Assembly (NCBI GenBank): GCA_033854175.1
Contig: JAWOKN010000155.1
Span: 1 to 32,001 of the forward strand
DNA length: 32,001 nt
Source: DATKPE01 sp033854175
Lineage (GTDB): Bacteria; Bacteroidota; Ignavibacteria; UBA10030; SZUA-254
Reading direction: 5' to 3'
Position numbers and translations under genes: made by a program. The notes below the pieces were generated by a model. That model ran no database searches, had not been told where the DNA came from, and worked only from the letters and a program-made list of their open reading frames with translations. Below are positions 8,028 through 15,973 of this stretch, piece by piece. The number at the start of each line of letters is the position of its first letter. Position 1 is the stretch's first letter.

Positions 8028-9617
8028 TCACATCCTGTCCACCTTGGCAATATAGGAAAAATGCGCGACTGAAAGGATAACCAATGTCAGAACGAGATAC
8101 CCTGCCTGAACCCCAGGGGTTGCGCATCCGAGAAAACCAGCAAAATCGAGAACGGGAACGTCTTTTGCGTTGAGCGCGATGTAGAGCAACATCAGAAACA
8201 CCGCTATAAAGGTTTTGCGGTCACGCGTCAGCAGCCCCAAACCCACAGCGCTCCCGGCAATGAATCCTGAACCGATGAAGAGGGACCCGGCCGAGGAAGG
8301 TGAGAGCGGGAGAAGACGGACGATGGGTATCGCAGTGAAACTGAGGGCGAACATCCATGCCGCCAGAAACTTGAACATGAGATAATTCTTCTGCATCGAC
8401 GGGACGGTGAAGAGTATTCCGAGGGTCCTGGCCGCAGTATCACGCGTAGTCACCTCGCTGAGCGAGAGGACAAGGAGGACCATGATCACCGGGACGATCC
8501 CATCGCGGATTGTTTCTGCCGGCAATGTCAATGATAACACCATAATGACGACCCAGGCAAGCGTCGCAAGCGGGGAGAGAATAAAGGTCGTCACAACCTC
8601 CGCGGGGAGAATGCGGCACCAGACCCGATACCCGCCCTTTCCCCTACTCAGGAGGAGATATGCCAACAGCCGCGTCGCTGGCTTCACCATCGCGTTGAGG
8701 AGTTTGCGCAACCCTTTTCTCGAATGACGGACGGTCGCTTTAATCCTCGTGGGATCGAAACGATGAAACCAGAGCGGTGTAATTCCGATCAAGAGAAGCG
8801 GACCGACGAGTGCAGCGAGTCTGCCCAGAACAAGTTTCCACGACCAGTCGATGCCATCGAACAAGACAGGCTGCAGACGTGTGTTAAAGTCTATAAATCC
8901 GAGGGAGAACGACGAGGTATGAAATCTCTCGCGCATCATGTCAATGACAGGGGCAATTCCGACGACATCGAAGACGGCGATCCAGGAGGATCCGATATTG
9001 TTTTCAAGTAATCCGATCGGTACGGCAAGTGTTGAAGCCCATACCAGAAAATAGAGGCTGTCACCCAGCCGTCCCGACAGGAAGGAAAGGGATTCGAAAG
9101 CTATCGTCATGGAGGCACAGAAAACCACGATGGGCACACCGATCCAGAGATAATAGCTGAGAAAGACCCAAGGTTCAAGATCTCCCTCCCCGCGAAGAAA
9201 AAACATGATTATCGCACTCAGCATACAGGTCATCATCATTGCCATGAGATATATGACAGCGCCGATAAATTTTCCGGTGATGTAATCCCTATTGCGTACG
9301 GAAGTCCCGGCCACGACGAATCCAACGCGGGAGAGAATATCTCTGCGGAATGAATTCCCTGCAAGATAAAAACCAAATATGCTCAGCAACATTGAGCAAA
9401 GAATCCCCGTACCGAGAGCGACTGTCGGGGAGTTGTACAGGACCCTCCTCCCTTCGATCTGCATAAGGGTCCTGCCGGTCCGGATGTCGGGAATGATCAG
9501 ATAAACAGCCATAGCAGCCACGAGAAACGTTATCACTGCGGCCGGCCGCCGAAACCGAAATTTCAGATCGGCACCCACCACCGAAAGAACACGGGAGAAA
9601 AAATTATCACTGGGCAT
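8028..9617 (-). CDS. ABC-2 type transporter permease
   Basis: This is a 529-residue membrane protein with about twelve hydrophobic helices in two groups of six, separated by a basic cytoplasmic linker around residues 300-345 (RKGLRKLLNAMVK). This is a large ABC-2-type permease layout. An upstream-extended frame reaches 9725 but lies inside the ATPase gene. The ATG at 9617 starts with MPSDNFFSRV and a cytoplasmic amphipathic stretch before the first helix, giving an 11-base overlap with the ATPase stop. No strong Shine-Dalgarno is seen, so translational coupling to the ATPase is likely. With the ATPase it forms an exporter or membrane-remodelling complex in the inner membrane; the substrate cannot be told. 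Sister proteins in related bacteria are often annotated as gliding- or antibiotic-type ABC permeases, without proof here. Confidence 0.85.
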   Translation of the reverse strand: MPSDNFFSRVLSVVGADLKFRFRRPAAVITFLVAAMAVYLIIPDIRTGRTLMQIEGRRVLYNSPTVALGTGILCSMLLSIFGFYLAGNSFRRDILSRVGFVVAGTSVRNRDYITGKFIGAVIYLMAMMMTCMLSAIIMFFLRGEGDLEPWVFLSYYLWIGVPIVVFCASMTIAFESLSFLSGRLGDSLYFLVWASTLAVPIGLLENNIGSSWIAVFDVVGIAPVIDMMRERFHTSSFSLGFIDFNTRLQPVLFDGIDWSWKLVLGRLAALVGPLLLIGITPLWFHRFDPTRIKATVRHSRKGLRKLLNAMVKPATRLLAYLLLSRGKGGYRVWCRILPAEVVTTFILSPLATLAWVVIMVLSLTLPAETIRDGIVPVIMVLLVLSLSEVTTRDTAARTLGILFTVPSMQKNYLMFKFLAAWMFALSFTAIPIVRLLPLSPSSAGSLFIGSGFIAGSAVGLGLLTRDRKTFIAVFLMLLYIALNAKDVPVLDFAGFLGCATPGVQAGYLVLTLVILSVAHFSYIAKVDRM

Positions 9618-10473
9618 GACGTACGCGGTTGACAGCAAGGATAAACGCCTCCTCCAGATCCGGTTCTGCGGCGACGGCATCCTGGAGCGGTCGTGACTCA
9701 TGGACAATATGGACATGGACACCATCAGGCCTGCGGATGGCCTTTGAAATTTTAAAATCCGCCTTCATCACGTCGAATTTTTCCGAGGGGACAGTCATCT
9801 CCCAAACACAACCGCTCGCCGATCGGAGGAATTCCTCGGGGGAAGCCAGAGCCACTAGTTTACCATGGTTCATGACGCCAATGGCGGTGGCAACCGCTTC
9901 AATATCCGAAACGATATGGGTGGAAAGGATCACCAGTTTGCCGAACCCGATGTCCGACAGGACGTTCCGGAAGCGGACACGTTCCTCGGGGTCCAAACCC
10001 GCAGTCGGTTCGTCGACGATCACCACATCCGGATCATTGACCAGCGCCTGAGCGATTCCAAGTCGCTGTTTCATTCCGCCGGAAAACGTCCCGGTCAACT
10101 GATGCGCTTCGGTGTGAAGGTTGACCAACTCCAGCAGGCGGAAAATCTTTCTCCGGTCATGAACACCCTTCAAAGCCGCGATATAGGTGAGAAATTCCAG
10201 GGCCGTAAGACTTTCGTACACTCCAAAGTCCTGTGGAAGATACCCAAGGCGACGGCGCATCGTGTCAGGCCGGGCGACAATGTCGTGGCCAGAGAACGAT
10301 ATCGATCCGGCCGTCGGTCTCGTTATCGTCGCGATCATTTGCATAAGTGTGGTTTTTCCAGCCCCGTTCGGACCAAGAAGACCCAAAACACCGGTTCGAA
10401 CAGACATGGTGAAATCATCAACGGCGACGACGCCGTTTTTGAATTCTTTCCTAACGTGTGATAATTCCAGCAT
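9607..10473 (-). CDS. ABC transporter ATP-binding protein
   Basis: This 288-residue protein has the full set of ABC ATPase motifs: Walker A GPNGAGKT (residues 34-41), Q-loop YLPQDFG (78-84), signature FSGGMKQRL (130-138), Walker B DVVIVDEPTAGLDP (149-162) and the switch His in LSTHIVSD. The C-terminal 80 residues match the CcmA/NatA-like tail of ABC-2 exporters. The frame is open back to 10563, but the domain starts at MLELSHVRKEF, so the ATG at 10473 is chosen; its Shine-Dalgarno is weak (AAGGA 16 bases away). An alternative start at 10533 (MTCCNIAEI) is possible. It overlaps the permease gene by 11 bases and powers it. It lies 112 bp downstream of a Tat-signal aminotransferase, with a hairpin in between. 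Confidence 0.92.
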   Translation of the reverse strand: MLELSHVRKEFKNGVVAVDDFTMSVRTGVLGLLGPNGAGKTTLMQMIATITRPTAGSISFSGHDIVARPDTMRRRLGYLPQDFGVYESLTALEFLTYIAALKGVHDRRKIFRLLELVNLHTEAHQLTGTFSGGMKQRLGIAQALVNDPDVVIVDEPTAGLDPEERVRFRNVLSDIGFGKLVILSTHIVSDIEAVATAIGVMNHGKLVALASPEEFLRSASGCVWEMTVPSEKFDVMKADFKISKAIRRPDGVHVHIVHESRPLQDAVAAEPDLEEAFILAVNRVRHAQ

Positions 10474-10565
10474 ATACGGACGAGATGTTTCCTTGTGGTA
10501 CGGGGAGATCTCCGCGATGTTACAGCAAGTCATAGTCCGGATGCGATAAGTGGCCAAGACCACCC

Positions 10566-10584
10566 CCGGGGTTCACCACCCCGG
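10566..10584 (-). terminator. GC-rich hairpin directly after the aminotransferase stop
   Basis: A perfect 7-bp stem, CCGGGGT/ACCCCGG (10566-10572 with 10578-10584), encloses a 5-base loop. It begins one base after the TAG stop of the aminotransferase. No T-run follows on the minus strand, so it may be a Rho-assisted or mRNA-stabilising hairpin rather than a classical terminator. Confidence 0.4.
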
Positions 10585-10585
10585 T

Positions 10586-11866
10586 CTATGCCACTTCCCT
10601 CACCACCTCGACAAATCTCATCACCTCATCGGGATTATTATAGAGATGCGTCGACACCCGGATAGAATTCAGGTGACTCTCAGGGACGAGGCGGATACGA
10701 AACCCCTTTTTTGCCGCATGTTCACCAAACTTGTCATAAGCGATATTTTTCAGTCGAAATCCAACGACAAAACCTTTCGACCGATCCTCCGTGGGCGTGA
10801 GCATCTCGACTTTATCGCCGAGTTTGAGGAGTTCCGACTGGAGCAAGGACGCCAATGATTTTCCGCGGCGGACGATATTCCCGATTCCGATATGATATAA
10901 AAAGTCAACAGCAGCCGCAAGGCCGATATAAATTGCCGCGTTTTGCGTTGCGAAATCGTAACGGTGCGCGGTCGGAACATATCCCTTAAATTCCGGCGGA
11001 TCGGTCGTTATATCCCACCCCGCATCCGAATAGCCGCCAACCCAATGGGCCTGGAGCACATCAAGCAGCTCCTTACGGACGTAGAGGAAACCGGTTCCCT
11101 TGGGTCCGCACATCCACTTATGCCCGCAACTCGCATAAAAATCGCAATCGATATCCTTCAGATCGAGGAGAGTTGTCCCTGGTCCATGTGCGCCATCAAA
11201 AAACACCCACAATCCTTTGTCGTGGCCGAGTTTTGCAATCTCCCTCACCGGGAAAACCTGGCCGGTTGTACAGGTAATGTGCGGGATCGCAATGACCCTC
11301 GTATTTTTGTTAATAAGGCCATTGATAAGGTTCAGATTCTCGTCCGACGTCGGTGCTGGGTGCAGGCACCGGATCACAATACCATCCAGACGCATGCGGT
11401 TGAGCCATGGAAGAGCGTTACCGACGTGCTCGTGCGTCGTCATGATGACTTCATCACCGCGTTTGAGCGGCAAGCCTTGAGCAACAATATTGATACCTTC
11501 AGTGACATTGTGCGTCAAGGAGATTTCAGCTTCGTCAACGTTGACAAATTTCGCGATTTTGGGGCGAGCCGCCTCCCAACCGCCGTATTCACCCGAAACA
11601 TCAATATCCTCGGTCCCTTTTTTCACCGCCTCCAGAACAGGATACGGTGATGGCCCCATCGTGCCATTATTGAGATACGTTCGATCGTGCGTGAGGGGAA
11701 ACTGATCGCGGACAATTTTCCAGAACGTCTCATCATCGGCACCGACCTTGTCATCCTCCGCGATAATATAGCGGGCTGGGGAGATTTCCGGCAGCGCCAC
11801 AAGCGCCCACGTACCGACGATACCGCCGGATAGACGCCGGACAAACTGACGACGGGATGAATCCAT
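10586..11866 (-). CDS. Tat-exported class V aminotransferase (isopenicillin N epimerase-like)
   Basis: This 426-residue PLP enzyme carries a twin-arginine signal (SRRQFVRR, residues 4-11, then a hydrophobic stretch ending near residue 31), so it is probably exported folded with its cofactor. The fold is aminotransferase class V: YLNNGTMGPSP (substrate/phosphate region), THNVTEGIN, VFFDGAHGPG with Asp224 expected to hold the pyridine nitrogen, and CGHKWMCGPKGTGFLY with Lys250 as the Schiff-base lysine. The nearest named relatives are isopenicillin N epimerase-like and cysteine desulfurase-like proteins; the substrate is not predictable. AGGAG lies about 10 bases before the ATG at 11866. It is divergent from the second sigma factor and upstream of an ABC transporter, which could belong to the same transcript. 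Confidence 0.9.
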   Translation of the reverse strand: MDSSRRQFVRRLSGGIVGTWALVALPEISPARYIIAEDDKVGADDETFWKIVRDQFPLTHDRTYLNNGTMGPSPYPVLEAVKKGTEDIDVSGEYGGWEAARPKIAKFVNVDEAEISLTHNVTEGINIVAQGLPLKRGDEVIMTTHEHVGNALPWLNRMRLDGIVIRCLHPAPTSDENLNLINGLINKNTRVIAIPHITCTTGQVFPVREIAKLGHDKGLWVFFDGAHGPGTTLLDLKDIDCDFYASCGHKWMCGPKGTGFLYVRKELLDVLQAHWVGGYSDAGWDITTDPPEFKGYVPTAHRYDFATQNAAIYIGLAAAVDFLYHIGIGNIVRRGKSLASLLQSELLKLGDKVEMLTPTEDRSKGFVVGFRLKNIAYDKFGEHAAKKGFRIRLVPESHLNSIRVSTHLYNNPDEVMRFVEVVREVA

Positions 11867-12090
11867 ACGAGAACTTCTCCTATGAGATTTTCAGCGCCTA
11901 GTATAAGGTTTTTGCGTGAGAAAGTAAACAACCAAGAATTCCAGTCCATTCCTGCGATCGACCGCGACCCACCAATGACCCCTTTTCTGTTATATTATAT
12001 AAAACTGCAACCGCGCTGCTCAGGGACCGGAATCCCTCAAAAAGGCCATAGACATGCACATGCTGGTTCACCGGCAGGCGTATACAATAA

Positions 12091-12113
12091 TTTTCAGCTC
12101 TATCCGTCTTATA
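12091..12113 (+). promoter_or_regulatory. Possible ECF-type promoter upstream of the second sigma gene
   Basis: TTTTCA (12091-12096) and CGTCTTATA (12105-12113) are 8 bases apart and lie just before the inferred TTG start at 12137. The pair resembles that upstream of the first sigma gene (9-base spacing). An overlapping AT-run (TATATATATAAA) could equally serve as a sigma70 -10, so assignment is uncertain. Confidence 0.28.
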
Positions 12114-12136
12114 TATATAAACGAAAGAATATCTCA

Positions 12137-12712
12137 TTGCTGTCGACGATCGAAGGAAGAAATGCTGGTCTCGAGCAAGCTATCAGGAACGCGCGGAAGA
12201 TAATCTTTGATTTCATTCGGCGCCGCGTCCGGACCCGGGAAGATGCAGAAGATATTCTCCAGGACGTTTTCTATCAGCTTGTAACAAGTTACAGCGTTAC
12301 AGAGCCGATTGAAAATCTGACCTCCTGGCTTTACACGGTTGCGCGGAATAAAGTCATTGACTGGTACAGGAAGAGAAAACCGCGATTGAGCATACATCAG
12401 GGACCCTCCGAGGGGGATTATTCGATGACGGGGCCGCTTTATCTGGAGAATATCCTCTTTGATCCGGAGGACAATCCGGAAAACGTCTATGAGGCTTCAG
12501 TTGTCTGGAGGGAGCTCAGCGACGCACTTGACGATCTTCCTCCACAACAGCGTGAGGTTTTTGTAATGCACGAACTTGAGGGAAGGAGTTTTAACGAGAT
12601 CGCCGAAATCACCGGTGAACCGATCAACACGCTCCTGTCGAGGAAGCGCTATGCAATTCTCGCTCTCAGAGAACATCTGCAGGAACTATATAATGAAATG
12701 CAAAATCATTAA
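12137..12712 (+). CDS. RNA polymerase ECF-type sigma factor, probable TTG start
   Basis: The sigma domain runs from about GLEQAIRNARKIIFDF to the stop at 12712. Region 2 contains REDAEDILQDVFYQLV and LTSWLYTVARNKVIDWYRK. Region 4 contains LPPQQREVFVMHELEG and the helix-turn-helix SFNEIAEITGEPINTLLSRK. The frame stays open upstream to an ATG at 11882, but those 85 codons do not look like protein and would run through the promoter region of the divergent gene. No ATG exists near the domain start; TTG at 12137 gives LSTIEGRNAGLEQ as the N-terminus and 191 residues. An A/G-rich stretch (AACGAAAGAA) precedes it but is a weak Shine-Dalgarno. Eleven bases after its stop comes a two-helix membrane protein, the likely partner. 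The real start needs mapping. Confidence 0.85.
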   Translation: MLSTIEGRNAGLEQAIRNARKIIFDFIRRRVRTREDAEDILQDVFYQLVTSYSVTEPIENLTSWLYTVARNKVIDWYRKRKPRLSIHQGPSEGDYSMTGPLYLENILFDPEDNPENVYEASVVWRELSDALDDLPPQQREVFVMHELEGRSFNEIAEITGEPINTLLSRKRYAILALREHLQELYNEMQNH

Positions 12713-12723
12713 GGGGTAACTTT

Positions 12724-13080
12724 ATGAAAACATGGTGGATAAGCAAAATCGTACGTGGGATACTCTTCGGACTTATCGCAATAGCAGTCCTGAGCATGGT
12801 TGTGATGCTGCTCTGGAACGCGATTGTCCCCTCACTGTTCAACGGGCCCATGATATCCTTCTGGCAGGCTGTCGGACTCCTTCTCCTCTCCCACATCCTT
12901 CTTCGCGGGTGGGGACCTTGGCGGTACGGCAACGGCTGGAAGCGCGACCGCTGGCGCCGGCGGTTCGAGGAAAAACTTGCGGCAATGACACCCGAGGAAC
13001 GTGAGAAATTCAGGGAGGAATGGAAGCACCGGTGCGGCCCTTCACACGATTGGGCCGGAGAGAAAACCCCCGGGGCATAA
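12724..13080 (+). CDS. Two-helix membrane protein paired with ECF sigma factor
   Basis: This 118-residue protein has two hydrophobic helices (about residues 9-31 and 43-61) joined by NAIVPSLFNGPMISFWQA. A strongly basic stretch (RYGNGWKRDRWRRRFEEK) and a charged helix AAMTPEEREKFREEWKHRC follow. AAGGGG lies seven bases before the ATG. I recall the W-N-x-[LIV]-x-P-x-LF-x-FWQAxGLLxLS pattern in small proteins encoded right after ECF sigma factors in Bacteroidota-like genomes. A role as membrane-bound regulator or anti-sigma-like partner is inference, since no ZAS zinc site is present. Both termini probably face the cytoplasm, which would let the basic/charged tail contact the sigma factor. The protease gene begins 32 bases after its stop codon. 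Confidence 0.85.
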   Translation: MKTWWISKIVRGILFGLIAIAVLSMVVMLLWNAIVPSLFNGPMISFWQAVGLLLLSHILLRGWGPWRYGNGWKRDRWRRRFEEKLAAMTPEEREKFREEWKHRCGPSHDWAGEKTPGA

Positions 13081-13112
13081 TTCACGAATTGACATACTAC
13101 AAGGATACCAGC

Positions 13113-14150
13113 ATGACACGGTTCATTCAACTATCAACTGAGAATTACCGGGAACCCGGTCCGACCCCCTCAAACGGCGATATCGCGCTGCTCGACGCCT
13201 ACTCGGAAGCGGTGACAAAAGTTGTGGACAAAGTTTTACCCGCCGTCGTCAGGATCGACGTCTCCCATCTTTCATCCCGGAAACCGCGGTACCAGTCACC
13301 GCCCGGCGGATCGATGGACGAACGGGTAACAGGCAGCGGGTCGGGGGTGATTTTTACCCCGGACGGATTTATTCTCACCAACAGTCACGTCGTTCACAAG
13401 ACAAATGCAATCAACGTCGTGCTATCGGACGGGAAAAAGACCAAGGGATTCCTGATTGGCGACGACCCGTATACCGATCTCGCCGTCGTACGCGTCAACG
13501 AACATGATTTGCCGGCTGCGACACTTGGCGAATCACGGTCAATCCGGATTGGTCAGCTCGTAATCGCGCTCGGCAATCCGTTCGGCTTTCAGGGAACAGT
13601 GACAACCGGCGTGGTGAGCGCACTCGGAAGATCGCTGCGGGTCGACGGCGGCCGGTTGATCGACAACGTCATTCAGACCGATGCGGCCCTGAACCCCGGA
13701 AATTCCGGAGGTCCCCTGGTCAATTCGCGCGGAGAAGTTATCGGTATCAACACGGCAGCCATCCCCTGGGCACAGGGGATCTGCTTCTCGATACCGATCG
13801 ACACCGCCAAGGTCATCGCTACCCTCCTGATGAAGGAGGGGAAAATATCCCGGGCATACCTCGGAATAGCCGGGCAGGTGCTGGAAATCCCCCGTGCGGT
13901 CATCCGCGCCTACCAGTTGACAGGCTCGCGCGGTGTCATGATCTCGCATATCGAACGGTCGGGGGCAGCAGGCCGTGCGGGTCTTGTCCATGGGGATGTG
14001 ATCATCACGTTCGCCCACAAGCGGATTGAGAGCATTGACGACCTGCACCGGATGCTCACACGTGACGTCATCGGAAATGCGACAAAGCTGGAAATCCTGA
14101 GGATGGGAAAACAAATGGAGGTAACAATCACCCCGGAAGAGATGAATTAA
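13113..14150 (+). CDS. HtrA/DegP-like trypsin-type serine protease with PDZ domain, no signal peptide
   Basis: This protein has 345 residues from the ATG at 13113, preferred over an ATG at 13020 inside the preceding gene because AAGGA lies nine bases upstream. The S1C protease domain carries the triad His92 (TNSHVV), Asp122 (YTDLAVV) and Ser198 (NPGNSGGPL). IALGNPFGF and TTGVVSALGR are typical HtrA segments. A PDZ domain covers about residues 245-340 (GVMISHIERSGAAGRAGLVHGDVI). Unlike DegP or DegS, the N-terminus (MTRFIQLSTENYREPG) has neither signal peptide nor membrane anchor, so the protein appears cytoplasmic. HtrA-family enzymes degrade or process misfolded proteins. The gene follows an ECF sigma factor and its membrane partner and precedes a peroxiredoxin, which suggests stress proteostasis (inference). 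Confidence 0.9.
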   Translation: MTRFIQLSTENYREPGPTPSNGDIALLDAYSEAVTKVVDKVLPAVVRIDVSHLSSRKPRYQSPPGGSMDERVTGSGSGVIFTPDGFILTNSHVVHKTNAINVVLSDGKKTKGFLIGDDPYTDLAVVRVNEHDLPAATLGESRSIRIGQLVIALGNPFGFQGTVTTGVVSALGRSLRVDGGRLIDNVIQTDAALNPGNSGGPLVNSRGEVIGINTAAIPWAQGICFSIPIDTAKVIATLLMKEGKISRAYLGIAGQVLEIPRAVIRAYQLTGSRGVMISHIERSGAAGRAGLVHGDVIITFAHKRIESIDDLHRMLTRDVIGNATKLEILRMGKQMEVTITPEEMN

Positions 14151-14161
14151 AGGCGGGCATC

Positions 14162-14202
14162 GTCCCCTTGATCAACGACCGTCGGGGACATAGAAAACCC
14201 CG
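14162..14202 (+). other. Two mutually exclusive short hairpins between protease and peroxiredoxin genes
   Basis: GTCCCC (14162-14167) can pair with GGGGAC (14184-14189). Alternatively CGGGG (14183-14187) can pair with CCCCG (14198-14202). The two share bases, so only one can form. No T-run follows. They could end the protease transcript or be chance. Confidence 0.25.
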
Positions 14203-14229
14203 AACCCGGGTGTCAGCAACAATGCGTGC

Positions 14230-14258
14230 TTGATTTCCAGGCCCGAAAAGCTTATCAT
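14230..14258 (+). promoter_or_regulatory. Sigma70-like promoter of the peroxiredoxin gene
   Basis: TTGATT (14230-14235) and TATCAT (14253-14258) are separated by 17 bases, a good match to the -35/-10 pattern. Transcription would start near 14265, giving a leader of about 46 bases that contains AAGGAGG (14298-14304) six bases before the ATG. The peroxiredoxin can thus be expressed apart from the sigma/protease genes. Confidence 0.55.
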
Positions 14259-14310
14259 TCAGGTATCATAAACATTATCGTTCATCCACAACAACAGAAG
14301 GAGGATCATT

Positions 14311-14946
14311 ATGTCACTGCGTCTTGGCGACACAGCACCCGATTTTACCGCAGAAACCACCCAAGGACGGATAAACTTTCACGAATGGCTCGGCAACAGC
14401 TGGGGTGTGCTCTTTTCCCATCCGAAGGATTATACCCCCGTCTGCACGACCGAACTCGGGTCAGTTGCGAAAATCAAACATGAATTCGACAAACGTAATG
14501 TGAAAATTCTCGCCATCAGCGTTGACCCCCTCGATTCACACAAGGGATGGATCCAGGATATCAACGAGACCCAGAATACCGTCGTCAACTATCCGATTAT
14601 CGCAGATCCCGACCGGACAATAGCCAATCTGTACGATATGATTCATCCGATCGCCCTCGATAATATGACCGTCCGTTCCGTATTCGTCATCGGTCCCGAC
14701 AAAAAGGTTAAACTTACGCTGACATATCCCGCCTCGACCGGCAGGAATTTCTTTGAAATACTCCGCGCGATCGATTCACTGCAACTCACCGCAAACTACC
14801 AGGTTGCCACACCCGCGAACTGGAGGTACGGAGAGGAGTGCATCATTGTCACCGCCGTCCCCGATGATGAAATCCCGCGTAAATTCCCCAAGGGACATAA
14901 AAAAGTTAAACCGTACCTGCGGTATACTCCCCAGCCGAATCTCTGA
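14311..14946 (+). CDS. 1-Cys peroxiredoxin (Prx6 type)
   Basis: This 211-residue protein matches peroxiredoxins of the Prx6/1-Cys group over its whole length. The active-site loop is DYTPVCTTE with peroxidatic Cys45, Thr42 and Pro43 activating it. The substrate Arg is expected in MTVRSVFVIGPDK, and the long C-terminal arm ends KKVKPYLRYTPQP, a Prx6 hallmark. A second cysteine in EECIIVTAVPDDE could serve as a resolving residue, as in some archaeal and bacterial members. The enzyme reduces H2O2 and organic hydroperoxides in the cytoplasm. AAGGAGG six bases before the ATG gives a strong start. It has its own promoter and lies 160 bp after the HtrA-like gene, convergent with the hydrolase gene 12 bp downstream. 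Confidence 0.94.
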   Translation: MSLRLGDTAPDFTAETTQGRINFHEWLGNSWGVLFSHPKDYTPVCTTELGSVAKIKHEFDKRNVKILAISVDPLDSHKGWIQDINETQNTVVNYPIIADPDRTIANLYDMIHPIALDNMTVRSVFVIGPDKKVKLTLTYPASTGRNFFEILRAIDSLQLTANYQVATPANWRYGEECIIVTAVPDDEIPRKFPKGHKKVKPYLRYTPQPNL

Positions 14947-14958
14947 GATCCGGTCGCA

Positions 14959-15891
14959 CTACGGAGCGATATTCTCGAGGAACGCGCGGATGGTGGGGAA
15001 AAACTCTCCCTGAGCTTCAACAAAGGGGAAATGACCGCAATCGGGCAAGAGGATGTAGCGGGCGTTGCGTAGATGATCCTGCAGGCGATCATTGAATGCC
15101 GAGGGGAGTATATCAGCATCGCCACCGATGATAAGCACGGGGCACGATATTGTGTCAAGCTTTCCGAACAGATCATAATGCTGCAGGGTGGTATCCTTCC
15201 GGAGGTACCCCACCATTCTGCTTTTTTCCGCATACGATGAATCAAACGGAAGAGAAAGGCTGTCGGCATAGTCTTTCTGAAAAAATTCTCCGCGGAAGAG
15301 AACCCTGAAAAATTTCTCCAGGGCAGCCGGATTCCCCCGCTTAAATGCATCGGTCGAAGTGATACGGGCTTCCTCGAGGCTGTCATCCCGGTTTGTCCGC
15401 GCCCTCATGATCTTCAGGGATGAATCTCTCAACGCCGCACTCGCGGGCGTGGGATTAACGAGTATCAGCGAAGCCAGGTTATTGGGGAACCTCACCGCAT
15501 AAAACATCGCCACAAGTCCTCCCCAGGAATGCCCCATCAGATTCATCTTCCCGAGATTGAATGCCCTGCGTATCCCTTCCAGATCCTCCACAAAATTCTC
15601 CATCGTCATCGAACTGGAATCCACATCGACCGCCGATTTCCCTGTGGCACGCTGGTCATAAAAAATCAGCCTGAACTCATTCCCCAATTTGGCCATCTGC
15701 GGCAGGAGATACCCGTGATCGAGACCCGGCCCGCCATGGACCACGACCAACGGCGTTCCTTCCCCTACAACTTCATAGTACAGTTTTGTGCCATTGACAT
15801 TTTTATACCCTTCATCATTGTTGTTTCCGGCGACACTTGTTGTGGCAAGAACGACAAGGGTGGATAGACCAAGGAACCGGAGCCCGGTCAT
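14959..15891 (-). CDS. Secreted alpha/beta hydrolase, proline iminopeptidase-like (S33)
   Basis: This protein has 310 residues from the ATG at 15891, which gives a signal peptide (LRFLGLSTLVVLATTSVAG, residues 4-22). An in-frame ATG at 15960 lies 13 bases after the previous gene and would add 23 residues. The open frame further upstream overlaps the neighbour and is rejected. Key residues are visible: oxyanion motif HGGPG (52-56), FYDQRATGKS, nucleophile elbow GHSWGG with Ser122, an acidic residue in GGDADI (Asp260 or Asp258) and His287 in CGHFPF. The HGGPG plus DQRxxGxS combination is typical of proline iminopeptidases and related S33 hydrolases that cleave N-terminal residues or act on small esters or amides. 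It is probably periplasmic. It is the last gene of a minus-strand run headed by the large propeller protein. Confidence 0.87.
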   Translation of the reverse strand: MTGLRFLGLSTLVVLATTSVAGNNNDEGYKNVNGTKLYYEVVGEGTPLVVVHGGPGLDHGYLLPQMAKLGNEFRLIFYDQRATGKSAVDVDSSSMTMENFVEDLEGIRRAFNLGKMNLMGHSWGGLVAMFYAVRFPNNLASLILVNPTPASAALRDSSLKIMRARTNRDDSLEEARITSTDAFKRGNPAALEKFFRVLFRGEFFQKDYADSLSLPFDSSYAEKSRMVGYLRKDTTLQHYDLFGKLDTISCPVLIIGGDADILPSAFNDRLQDHLRNARYILLPDCGHFPFVEAQGEFFPTIRAFLENIAP

Positions 15892-15973
15892 GATGAATCC
15901 AGGTGGTCCGAACAAACAGGATCTCAACCGGTGAAAATCGTTGAAAAACAATCTTGTCATGATATCGTTGATT

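Noticed and set aside
8724..9011. Plus-strand open frame inside the permease gene, one of many shadow frames
   Set aside because: It is antisense to a gene with clear transmembrane pattern, has no ribosome-binding site and no recognisable protein features.
9618..9725. Upstream extension of the permease
   Set aside because: It lies within the C-terminal coding region of the ATPase; the ATG at 9617 is the natural start.
12832..13029. Minus-strand frame overlapping the two-helix protein
   Set aside because: The plus-strand gene has a Shine-Dalgarno, membrane helices and an ECF neighbour; the antisense frame has nothing.
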